Shown here: positions 54,707-61,403 of the stretch, piece after piece | Position numbering within the stretch: position 1 is the stretch's first letter | Layout: the number at the start of each line of letters is the position of its first letter | Source: Methylacidiphilum sp. Yel | Lineage (GTDB): Bacteria > Verrucomicrobiota > Verrucomicrobiia > Methylacidiphilales > Methylacidiphilaceae | Reading direction: 5' to 3' | Length of the DNA stretch: 61,403 bases | Assembly (NCBI RefSeq): GCF_004421185.1 | Contig: NZ_LXQB01000012.1 | Span: 1 to 61,403 of the forward strand | The notes under the pieces: model-generated | Told to the model about the DNA's origin: nothing | Database searches by the model: none | What the model saw: only the letters and a program-made list of their open reading frames with translations | Position numbers and translations under genes: made by a program

Positions 54707-57187
54707 CTATTGGCTATTTAAATTTTTTTCTAGGACAAAATTAAGAAGCTTATCTGGCACATAAATAACTTTTGAAATAGTAGCCTTTTCAAGCCATTTC
54801 CCAATTGCCTCGGTCTCCTTTGCTTTTCTTATAGCTTCTTCCTTTTCCACCCCTTTTTTGACCATAATCCGACCACGCACTTTTCCGTCGATTTGCACAA
54901 TAAGTTCCATCTCTTCATTGATTAAATACTTTGGATCATATTTTGGCCAAGGCTCGTAGGCCAAGGAATCCTTATGTCCCATTTTTTGCCATAATTCTTC
55001 GCAAATATGTGGAGCAAAAGGAGCTAGAAGCAAAAGAAGAGCTTCAAGTACTTTTTTCCATCTTTTTTTTTCTTTTGTTAGCTCATTGACAAAGGTCATA
55101 AGCTTGGCAATAGCCGTATGAAATTGAAAATTTTCAATGTCTTCAGTGACTCCTGCAATTGTCTGATGTTGTAATCTTTGAATGTGAGAGGGAGCCTCTT
55201 CTTCAAGAATATCTTTTCTTAGAACCCACAACCCTTCTCCATCTTCATCCATAAATAGTCTCCATACCCTAGCCAGAAAGCGATGGGGCCCCTCCAATCC
55301 CTTCGAAGACCAAGGCTTGCTCTGTTGTAAAGGACCAAGAAACATTTCGAAAAGACGCAACGTATCCGCTCCATATTCTTGAATAATAGCATCCGGATTA
55401 ACAATGTTGCCTCTAGATTTTGACATTTTTTGATTATCTTCTCCTAATATCACTCCCTGGTTCACTAATTTATAAAAAGGTTCTGGAGTCGATACAAGAC
55501 CGATATCATAGAGAACCCTATGCCAGAACCGGGCATAAAGCAGATGAAGAACTGCATGTTCAGCCCCACCTATATACAAATCAACTCCGTGAGGGGACAT
55601 CCAGTATTTTTCCTTTTCAGCGGCAAAAGGTGCTTCTTTGTTGGATGGATCGCAATACCTCAAATAATACCAACAAGAACCTGCCCATTGGGGCATTGTG
55701 TTCACCTCTCTCTTTAGACCATTTCCCAATTCTACCCAGTCTTTTTTCCGAGCTAAAGGTGCTATGCCTTCATCTGTAGGGGTGAAATCTTCAAGGTCTG
55801 GTAACAACACCGGCAGCTCTTCATCCGGAACTGGAATCGGTGTATTTTCTTTCCATATTATAGGGAAAGGTTCTCCCCAATATCTCTGACGGGAAAAAAG
55901 CCAATCTCTTAGTTTGTATTGCACCGTTCTTTTCCCAAGTTTTTTCTCCTCCAGCCATTGAATGATTTTCTCCTTAGCCTCCTTTGTTGCAAGCCCGGAT
56001 ATAAATCCAGAATGAACCGTTATACCTTCTCCTGTATAACAGTCATTTTCCTCCTCGATCCCTTCCGCTGTAACGACTTTTTTTATTGGCAGACAAAAAG
56101 TTTTGGCAAAGTCGTAATCTCTCCGATCATGGGCAGGAACAGCCATGATAGCGCCTGTTCCGTACGTCATCAGCACATAGTCAGAAACCCAAATCGGTAA
56201 TTTTTCCTTTGTAATCGGATGGATAGCATAGCTTCCAGTCCAAACTCCAGTTTTGTTTTTAGATAACTCCGTTCTTTCTAAATCAGTCTTTAAAGAAGCA
56301 GAGGCACAGTATTGTTCCACCAACTCTTTGAACCCGCTCTCTGTCAACTTAGTGACCAATGGATTTTCTGGAGCCAAGACCAAAAAGGTCACCCCAAAAA
56401 GGGTATCCGGTCTTGTGGTAAAGACTTCAATTTCAATATCTTTTCCTTCAACAGAAAATTTCACCACTGCCCCTTCACTTTTGCCTATCCAATGGCGTTG
56501 CATCTCTTTAATTGATTCCGGCCATTCTACTAATTCCAAACCTTCAAGCAGCTTTTCAGCATAGGCCGTTATTTTTAAAAACCATTGTCTGAAAGGTTTT
56601 TTAATAACAGGATGATTCCCTCTTTCAGACCGTGGACCTTCGGGAGTATGAACAATTTCCTCATTAGCAAGAACTGTTTTAAGCTTTGGACAATACCACA
56701 CAGGAGCTTCAGCCACGTAAGCCAAGCCTTTTTCGAAAAGCCTTTTGAAAATCCACTGCGTCCATTTATAATAAGAGGGATCAGTGGTATTGATTTCCCT
56801 CTTCCAGTCGTATGAAAAACCCATAGACTGAATCTGTCGACGAAAATTATCAATATTTTGCTTGGTTGTTACTGCTGGATGAGTCCCCGTTAAAATGGCA
56901 TGCTGTTCGGCTGGCAATCCAAAAGCGTCCCAACCTATTGGATGCAGCACATTAAACCCCTTCATTCTTTTATAACGGGCAACGATGTCTGAGGCGGTAT
57001 AGCCTTCAAGATGGCCAACATGAAGACCGCTTCCAGAAGGATATGGAAACATATCGAGGACATAAAACTTGGGCTTCTCTGAACCCATTTCTCCAGGATC
57101 TGCAGATCGGAAAAGCTCCCTATCTAACCAGTAGTGTTGCCATTTTGGCTCAATAACATCAAAAGGATACGCTTTTCTTGCTGGCAT
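54707..57187 (-). CDS. leuS: leucyl-tRNA synthetase
   Basis: LeuS charges tRNA-Leu. The 826-residue protein has the HIGH-type motif in [19 protein letters not shown], the editing (CP1) domain in the middle with [18 protein letters not shown] and [14 protein letters not shown], and the KMSKS motif in [10 protein letters not shown]. Length and motifs are those of bacterial LeuRS. It converges with the TldE-like gene (15 bases between the stops) and follows the A-type carrier gene on the minus strand. Confidence 0.96.
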   Translation of the reverse strand: MPARKAYPFDVIEPKWQHYWLDRELFRSADPGEMGSEKPKFYVLDMFPYPSGSGLHVGHLEGYTASDIVARYKRMKGFNVLHPIGWDAFGLPAEQHAILTGTHPAVTTKQNIDNFRRQIQSMGFSYDWKREINTTDPSYYKWTQWIFKRLFEKGLAYVAEAPVWYCPKLKTVLANEEIVHTPEGPRSERGNHPVIKKPFRQWFLKITAYAEKLLEGLELVEWPESIKEMQRHWIGKSEGAVVKFSVEGKDIEIEVFTTRPDTLFGVTFLVLAPENPLVTKLTESGFKELVEQYCASASLKTDLERTELSKNKTGVWTGSYAIHPITKEKLPIWVSDYVLMTYGTGAIMAVPAHDRRDYDFAKTFCLPIKKVVTAEGIEEENDCYTGEGITVHSGFISGLATKEAKEKIIQWLEEKKLGKRTVQYKLRDWLFSRQRYWGEPFPIIWKENTPIPVPDEELPVLLPDLEDFTPTDEGIAPLARKKDWVELGNGLKREVNTMPQWAGSCWYYLRYCDPSNKEAPFAAEKEKYWMSPHGVDLYIGGAEHAVLHLLYARFWHRVLYDIGLVSTPEPFYKLVNQGVILGEDNQKMSKSRGNIVNPDAIIQEYGADTLRLFEMFLGPLQQSKPWSSKGLEGPHRFLARVWRLFMDEDGEGLWVLRKDILEEEAPSHIQRLQHQTIAGVTEDIENFQFHTAIAKLMTFVNELTKEKKRWKKVLEALLLLLAPFAPHICEELWQKMGHKDSLAYEPWPKYDPKYLINEEMELIVQIDGKVRGRIMVKKGVEKEEAIRKAKETEAIGKWLEKATISKVIYVPDKLLNFVLEKNLNSQ

Positions 57188-57234
57188 AGAAAAATGTTTA
57201 AAATTTAAAAAATATTAAGAGAAAAAAACAGAAA

Positions 57235-57576
57235 TTAAACCTGAAAAGAAGAACCACACCCACAGGTCGATTTAGCTTGAGGATTGATGATTCTAAATCC
57301 ACCTTGGGTTAGACCCTCTTTATAATCAATGGTTGAACCGGCTAATAAATGACTACTTTCTGAATCGATAGCCACAAAAACATCTTCTATTTTTAACCGA
57401 ATATCCTTTTCCTTGGGTAGGGCTAGTTCTAGTTGATATTCGTTGCCGGCGCATCCACCTTTTGCTACCGAAAGCCGTAACATATATCCAGGATGAGACT
57501 CAGTTAGCTTTTTAATCTTTGAAAGAGCCATTGGGGTAAGGTTAATATTCAACTGTAAAGGAAAAACGTTGTTCAT
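57235..57576 (-). CDS. A-type iron-sulfur carrier (IscA/ErpA/HesB family)
   Basis: The 113-residue protein has the three conserved cysteines of the A-type family: one in KGGCAGNEYQLEL and two in STCGCGSSF near the C-terminus. These bind or transfer Fe-S clusters to apo-enzymes. IscA, ErpA and SufA cannot be told apart by eye. It lies between hpnG (12 bases) and leuS (47 bases) on the minus strand, in line with the hopanoid genes. Confidence 0.9.
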   Translation of the reverse strand: MNNVFPLQLNINLTPMALSKIKKLTESHPGYMLRLSVAKGGCAGNEYQLELALPKEKDIRLKIEDVFVAIDSESSHLLAGSTIDYKEGLTQGGFRIINPQAKSTCGCGSSFQV

Positions 57577-57588
57577 AAATTTAGTTCC

Positions 57589-58284
57589 TTATATTTCTAA
57601 ATTATAAATAAGCGTAAGAATTACCTTGGTCAACGTTCTGCGAATCTTAGGTAAAGTAGAAACAAACTGAAAAAAAGGGACTGTTTCTTTAGGATGGTTC
57701 ATAAGATAACGAAGAAGAGAGAAGGGTTTGGATTCCCCTCTTTCTGAATCCCAAGAAGACATTATTGCTCCCACTGGTAGCCTATCTCCATACTCATCAC
57801 TAATAACCCGAATCGAACAAAAAGCCACTCCATGTGCCTGGACGGTATTATAGACGGCTTCAGTTTCCATATCGACAATTTGAGAAGCGGAAAGTTGCGC
57901 CATTTTTGATCTGCTTTCCGGGTCTGCTACAATAACATCAGAACAGACAGTCTTATAAAGAGGCAATCCTTGACCTAAAAGAATGGGACGTAGTTCTTCG
58001 GAGAGGTAATTTTCTACAGCGCATACCTCTCCTTTACGGATTCCAGGAACCAAGGCACCAGAATAGCCAGCTAAAATAAATAGGGAAGGTGAAAAATTCC
58101 TTAATAAGAGTTCGGCACTTCGGGCAGACTTTCTTTTTCCCATCCCTAATACCATACCACAGATAGCTTTGCGAGCATATTGTCCTAAATAAAAAACATG
58201 TCCTTCCACTTCCTTTTTTCCCTTAAGAACATGGTCCAATATCTCCTTTCCTTCATGTTCGATAGCAAATCCAATGGCTATCAT
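57589..58284 (-). CDS. hpnG: hopanoid-associated phosphorylase HpnG
   Basis: HpnG releases adenine from adenosylhopane during synthesis of C35 hopanoids. The 231-residue protein is of the nucleoside phosphorylase superfamily, with IAIGFAIEHEG at the start, LAGYSGALVPGIRKGEV in the middle and DMETEAVYNTVQAHGV near the end. The assignment depends on the direct link to shc: the ATG overlaps the shc stop as ATGA (58281-58284). An upstream start would lie inside shc. Simple MTA/SAH nucleosidase is the alternative. Confidence 0.82.
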   Translation of the reverse strand: MIAIGFAIEHEGKEILDHVLKGKKEVEGHVFYLGQYARKAICGMVLGMGKRKSARSAELLLRNFSPSLFILAGYSGALVPGIRKGEVCAVENYLSEELRPILLGQGLPLYKTVCSDVIVADPESRSKMAQLSASQIVDMETEAVYNTVQAHGVAFCSIRVISDEYGDRLPVGAIMSSWDSERGESKPFSLLRYLMNHPKETVPFFQFVSTLPKIRRTLTKVILTLIYNLEI

Positions 58285-60350
58285 ACAGCTGAAAGCCTCT
58301 TTTCCATGCACCCAAGAGTTGCATCTACCCAATAGGTAGAACGTTCTTTAGCTTGTTGATATTGCCTATAATACTCCCCAATGACAAGTAGAGGCCATGC
58401 ATTTCTGTACATATCGTATTTCAAGTAAAAAACGCCAGGGAAACCGGTGCCAGTTAAGAATTCCTCAGCCCAAGATCCATCAGAAAGTTGTCGTTCACAT
58501 AAATATTTAATTCCCCGTGCAATGCTTGGTCGGAAAATGTCTCCACATGCCATAATGCCACTTATAGCCCAAGCAGTTTGAGAAGCCGTACTCGGTCCTT
58601 TTCCTTTGAGTTGAGGATTATCATAAGAGGCTGGAGTTTCTCCCCATCCACCATCTTCATTCTGACAAGACTCTAGCCAATCCCTAGCCCTTAAAATCCA
58701 TTCCTGAGTCATGTCTTCTCCAATCGCCTGCAACCCTCTTAAGGCCTGCCATGTCCCATAGATATAATTGACTCCCCACCTTCCCATCCAAGAGCCATCA
58801 CTTTCTTGCGTTTCTTTTAGATAACGAATCGCTTTTTGAACAAACTTCTCATTTCTTCTAATCCCCATTTTGCCAAATAATTCTAAAGCTCTTGCTGTTA
58901 TATCTGAACATGGCGGATCAAGTATCGCATTATGATCAGCAAAGGGAACATCTTCTAGCCATTTTTTATAAACGTTTTTATCAAAAGCAGCCCACCCTCC
59001 ATTCTTACATTGAAAACTGATAACCCATCGTAAAGCTCTCTGAATCACTTCCTCTTTCTTTATCTTATCATCTATATCAATCAATCGCAGGGCCAAAAGC
59101 ACCATTAGGGTATCATCCACATCTGGATAATACATGTTGTTATACTCGAAAGCCCAACCACTAGCTTCAGGATGGGGATTTCTAACATGCCAATCCCCTT
59201 TGATTCTTATTTCTCTGTTTATTATCCAATGAGCGGCTTTCTTCAGCTGGGGAGCATTTCTTTCATAACCTGATTCAGCCAAAGCCACTAGGCTAACGGC
59301 TGTATCCCAAAGTGGAGAAAAGCAGGGTTGTATCCTTAAATCATCGTTTTTCTGATCGTCTACTTCTAAGGCCTCGAAATCAGCAATAGCCTTTTTTAGG
59401 ATCGGATTGTCTTCGGTATATCCTAGAGCAATCAACGCCATGATCGCATAATGCATTGCTGGGAAAATAGCTCCCAGGCCATCGGATCCGACAGCTATAC
59501 GCTCTAATATCCATTTTTCAGCTTTTTCTATCGCCATTTTCCTAAAGGGCTTCAATGAAGTCTTATCCCAATATTGTAAAAATTTATCACAAGCTAAGAA
59601 TAAACCTTCTTTAGATAAATATTTTGCCCCTTTCTTTAGCCAGGAAAACTTCCCACGTTCCGTCCCATAGGGGAAGAGTTCATGCAGCTGCAATTTTTCA
59701 GGGAGAACTCTTGTCGGCTTAAAATGATGGATAATAGATAGGGGAACAAGCATGGTCCGGCTCCAAGCCGATATTTCATAGAGATTGAAAGGGAACCAAT
59801 TCGGGAAAAGGATAATTTCTGGGGGGATAACAGGAAGGCGGTCCCATGGATAAACCCCTAGAAGGGCTAGCCCCAGCTTTGTGTAAGTCATGCACTTAGG
59901 TATTCCTCCAAGCCTAAGAATAGTAGAGCGTGCTTTAGCCATTAAAGGTTCATCTGGAGAGAAACCAGCTAATTTAAGGGCAAAATAGGCTTTGACTGTG
60001 GCATTGACTTCACTGGGACCTCCAGGATAAATATTCCATCCGCCATCAGGAAGCTGCCTATCTAGGATATGCTTTACTAATCGTTTCTGTTTTTTGTAGT
60101 CAATCTTTCCTCTCCAATGCATCAAGTGAATGGAATCGCAAGCAAGCGTCACATCCACAAACAATTCCCCTACCCAATGCCCATCTTCTTTTTGTATAGA
60201 AAGAAGATATCTTTGTGCTTTTTTAATCGTCTCTTCCACTTTATGTGGAAAATTTAAGGTTTCTTCCACTAAAGAAAGGGGGACAGAAGGAAGCTTTTTG
60301 TTGTCCCCAATCTCATTTTCCTTTTTTAAAAAAAGCCTTCCTGAATGCAT
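58281..60350 (-). CDS. shc: squalene-hopene cyclase
   Basis: Shc cyclises squalene to hopene at the membrane, the core step of hopanoid synthesis. The 689-residue protein has the catalytic Asp motif DVDDT (PDVDDTLMVLLAL), many QW repeats (for example QKEDGHWVGE, QLPDGGWNIYPGG, QESDGSWMGRWG, QNEDGGWGETP) and two alpha-barrel domains. Start choice: ATG 60350; a TTG at 60386 would add 12 residues and coincides with a TTGACC that may be a -35 box. The end is coupled to hpnG. Confidence 0.94.
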   Translation of the reverse strand: MHSGRLFLKKENEIGDNKKLPSVPLSLVEETLNFPHKVEETIKKAQRYLLSIQKEDGHWVGELFVDVTLACDSIHLMHWRGKIDYKKQKRLVKHILDRQLPDGGWNIYPGGPSEVNATVKAYFALKLAGFSPDEPLMAKARSTILRLGGIPKCMTYTKLGLALLGVYPWDRLPVIPPEIILFPNWFPFNLYEISAWSRTMLVPLSIIHHFKPTRVLPEKLQLHELFPYGTERGKFSWLKKGAKYLSKEGLFLACDKFLQYWDKTSLKPFRKMAIEKAEKWILERIAVGSDGLGAIFPAMHYAIMALIALGYTEDNPILKKAIADFEALEVDDQKNDDLRIQPCFSPLWDTAVSLVALAESGYERNAPQLKKAAHWIINREIRIKGDWHVRNPHPEASGWAFEYNNMYYPDVDDTLMVLLALRLIDIDDKIKKEEVIQRALRWVISFQCKNGGWAAFDKNVYKKWLEDVPFADHNAILDPPCSDITARALELFGKMGIRRNEKFVQKAIRYLKETQESDGSWMGRWGVNYIYGTWQALRGLQAIGEDMTQEWILRARDWLESCQNEDGGWGETPASYDNPQLKGKGPSTASQTAWAISGIMACGDIFRPSIARGIKYLCERQLSDGSWAEEFLTGTGFPGVFYLKYDMYRNAWPLLVIGEYYRQYQQAKERSTYWVDATLGCMEKRLSAV

Positions 60351-60386
60351 GGAATGTTGGATAACTGTTCTTTTTGTTCGGGTCAA

Positions 60387-60717
60387 TACGAAAAATTTGT
60401 ACTAGATAACAAAAACAGTTGAGAGCAAACTGTTTTGGCTAGATTCCTTTGGCTTGCCTATGAAGTGTAGCCAAAATCCAAACAGACAGTTGTTCTCAGA
60501 GTCATTCATAGTTCTAGTCCAGATATAGGAAGAGTCTTTTCTTGTCTATTCCAATTTTCCGATAGCCTAATGAATTACGATTGGGAAAAAAAATCCCTGT
60601 TAAAGGATACCAAAGAATAGGAAATTAGCTTGGATGCTTGCAGCTTTGAGTCTTTTAGAGGGAAAGCAGAATAATAATGGTAACCATCGCCACGACCCCC
60701 AGCACCTGAGCCAAGAT
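60387..60717. other. region upstream of shc, before the third IS607 copy
   Basis: No gene is visible. It is AT-rich, carries the shc leader hairpin at 60411-60436, and ends where the GC-rich insertion begins. A TTGACC (60386-60381, minus strand) with TATCCA 17 bases on is a weak candidate shc promoter that would give a nearly leaderless message. Confidence 0.4.
60411..60436 (-). terminator. perfect hairpin upstream of shc
   Basis: AAAACAGTT (60412-60420) and AACTGTTTT (60428-60436) form a perfect 9-bp stem with a 7-base loop. Read on the minus strand the second arm ends in five T residues (60415-60411), so it can act as an intrinsic terminator toward shc. It lies about 60 bases before the shc ATG. 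Whether it attenuates shc or ends transcription from upstream is open. Confidence 0.45.
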
Positions 60718-61403
60718 GGCTTGAACAGTTTCTATACAAGTTACTTTTTCCTTCTCATAAATGTACATTCTAAACCTGTCGCTCAAGCTGGTCAGCATTC
60801 AAGAGGCCGCCGAGCTCCTGGGGGTTGCGCCGCAAACACTGCGACGCTGGGAGCGCGAGGGCAAGCTCCTACCCAATGAACCCACAGCAGGGGGGCGACG
60901 ACGCTACGACCTTGCGCAGCTTCGGCTAGACCAATTTCATGCGCCGGAGAAGGTAGGCCGCATCATTGCCGCCTATGCCCGTCTGTCCAGTCACGACCAG
61001 AAGGACGATCTGGAAGGGAAAAAAACAGGTTCTTGAGCTGTTCTGTGCCCCCGGCAAGGCTGGACATTCGAGCTGATCGCGGACCTGGGTCCTGGCATGA
61101 ACTACAACAAAAAAGGCCTGAAGCGCCTGCTGGATGCGATCATCGGCGGTGAAGTTGGGTGCCTGGTCATTACCCACAAGGACCGACTGACGGGCTTTGG
61201 AGCGGAACTGATGTTCGCAATCTGCGAGGCAAAAAACCTGGAAGTGGTCATCCTCAACCAGGGTGAGGACAGGACCTTTGAAGAAGATTTAGCCAAGGAC
61301 GTGCTGGAGAGCATCACGGTGTTCAGTGCACGGCTCTATCGCTAGTCGCTTGGGCAAGAACCAGAAACTGCTGGATGGTGTCCGGAAAGAACGCGCCACA
61401 GAT
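60718..61403 (+). mobile_element. IS607-type element, 5' part (copy C), cut by the window end
   Basis: The left end GGCTTGAACAG is the same as that of the copy at 36426, in the same orientation, and the sequence is GC-rich against an AT-rich flank. It contains tnpA (60761-61345) and the start of the tnpB region from 61346 on, which matches 36837 onward of the other copy. The right end lies outside the window. Confidence 0.8.
60761..61345 (+). pseudogene. tnpA: tnpA (IS607-type serine recombinase), with a frameshift-caused stop
   Basis: The gene has an N-terminal MerR-like helix-turn-helix (SIQEAAELLGVAPQTLRRWE) and a serine-recombinase domain (YARLSSHDQKDDLEG, catalytic Ser). Compared with the 36469 copy, an A7 run near 61014-61025 carries an extra base, causing a stop at 61034-61036, and a two-base gain near 61046-61050 restores the frame, so the rest (NYNKKGLKRLLDAIIGG to SARLYR) is readable. 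The product is truncated unless slippage rescues it. Confidence 0.72.

Noticed and set aside
1-61403. CRISPR array, rRNA genes, riboswitch or phage genes
   Set aside because: I looked for regularly spaced repeats, rRNA-like stretches, classical riboswitch motifs and phage structural genes and saw none; only one tRNA could be folded.
1-61403. Composite transposon bounded by the IS607 copies
   Set aside because: The intervening DNA is ordinary housekeeping chromosome with host-like base composition and IS607 elements are not known to move large segments in this way.

Overview
The window looks like chromosome of an acidophilic methanotroph of the Verrucomicrobiota, most likely Methylacidiphilum or a close relative. 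This rests on recall of the proteins and on the gene set: a diderm envelope (LpxB, LpxI, an ArnT-like transferase), hopanoid genes (hpnC, hpnG, shc), verrucomicrobial-style housekeeping clusters, AT-rich host DNA and clearly more GC-rich IS607-type insertions. No database search was possible, so the genus is an inference.

Layout. 1-694: decayed 3' half of an IS607-type element. 1003-4549: rpsU, then a minus-strand cluster transcribed as ECF sigma factor, putative membrane anti-sigma factor, HtrA-like PDZ protein that has lost its catalytic triad, and OmpA-like protein. 4736-8736: a TPR-like membrane protein converging on the lipid A operon lpxI / Gfo-Idh oxidoreductase / lpxB. 8801-14517: nusA (with a promoter and terminator-like hairpin in its leader), infB, rbfA and two peptide-type ABC permeases. 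14521-21568: galE, rho, coaE, hpnC, a PHP phosphatase, a DUF192 protein, a DsrE-like protein and superoxide dismutase. 21781-34813: plus-strand housekeeping run ftsK, rodZ-like, rimO, nth, fabD-fabG-acpP-fabF, rpmE-prfA-prmC-murA-coaD.

35387-38169 is a secreted phosphoesterase (phospholipase C/acid phosphatase type) pseudogene split by a second IS607-type copy. 38259-43417 holds a Nudix hydrolase, a small acidic protein, an ArnT-like glycosyltransferase, a divergent EmrA-like/TetR pair and a DUF2062 protein. 43484-48614 is a Gld-type ABC exporter with a DUF4340 protein. 48800-54691 holds a ParA ATPase, ferritin, tRNA-Arg(CCG), an M20 peptidase and a TldD/TldE pair whose TldD carries a Tat-like signal. 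54707-60350 holds leuS, an A-type Fe-S carrier, hpnG and shc. A third IS607-type copy begins at 60718 and runs off the end.

How the genes work together: much of the window builds and maintains the envelope (lipid A, peptidoglycan via MurA, fatty acids, hopanoids, LPS modification) alongside transcription/translation genes. The best candidate for an undescribed system is the 1269-4549 cluster, which resembles an envelope-stress sigma circuit but uses a proteolytically dead HtrA/PDZ protein. Other leads are the nusA attenuator-like leader, the IS607 copy whose removal rejoins the interrupted gene in frame and whose own transposase contains an inverted segment, and the Tat-tagged TldD.
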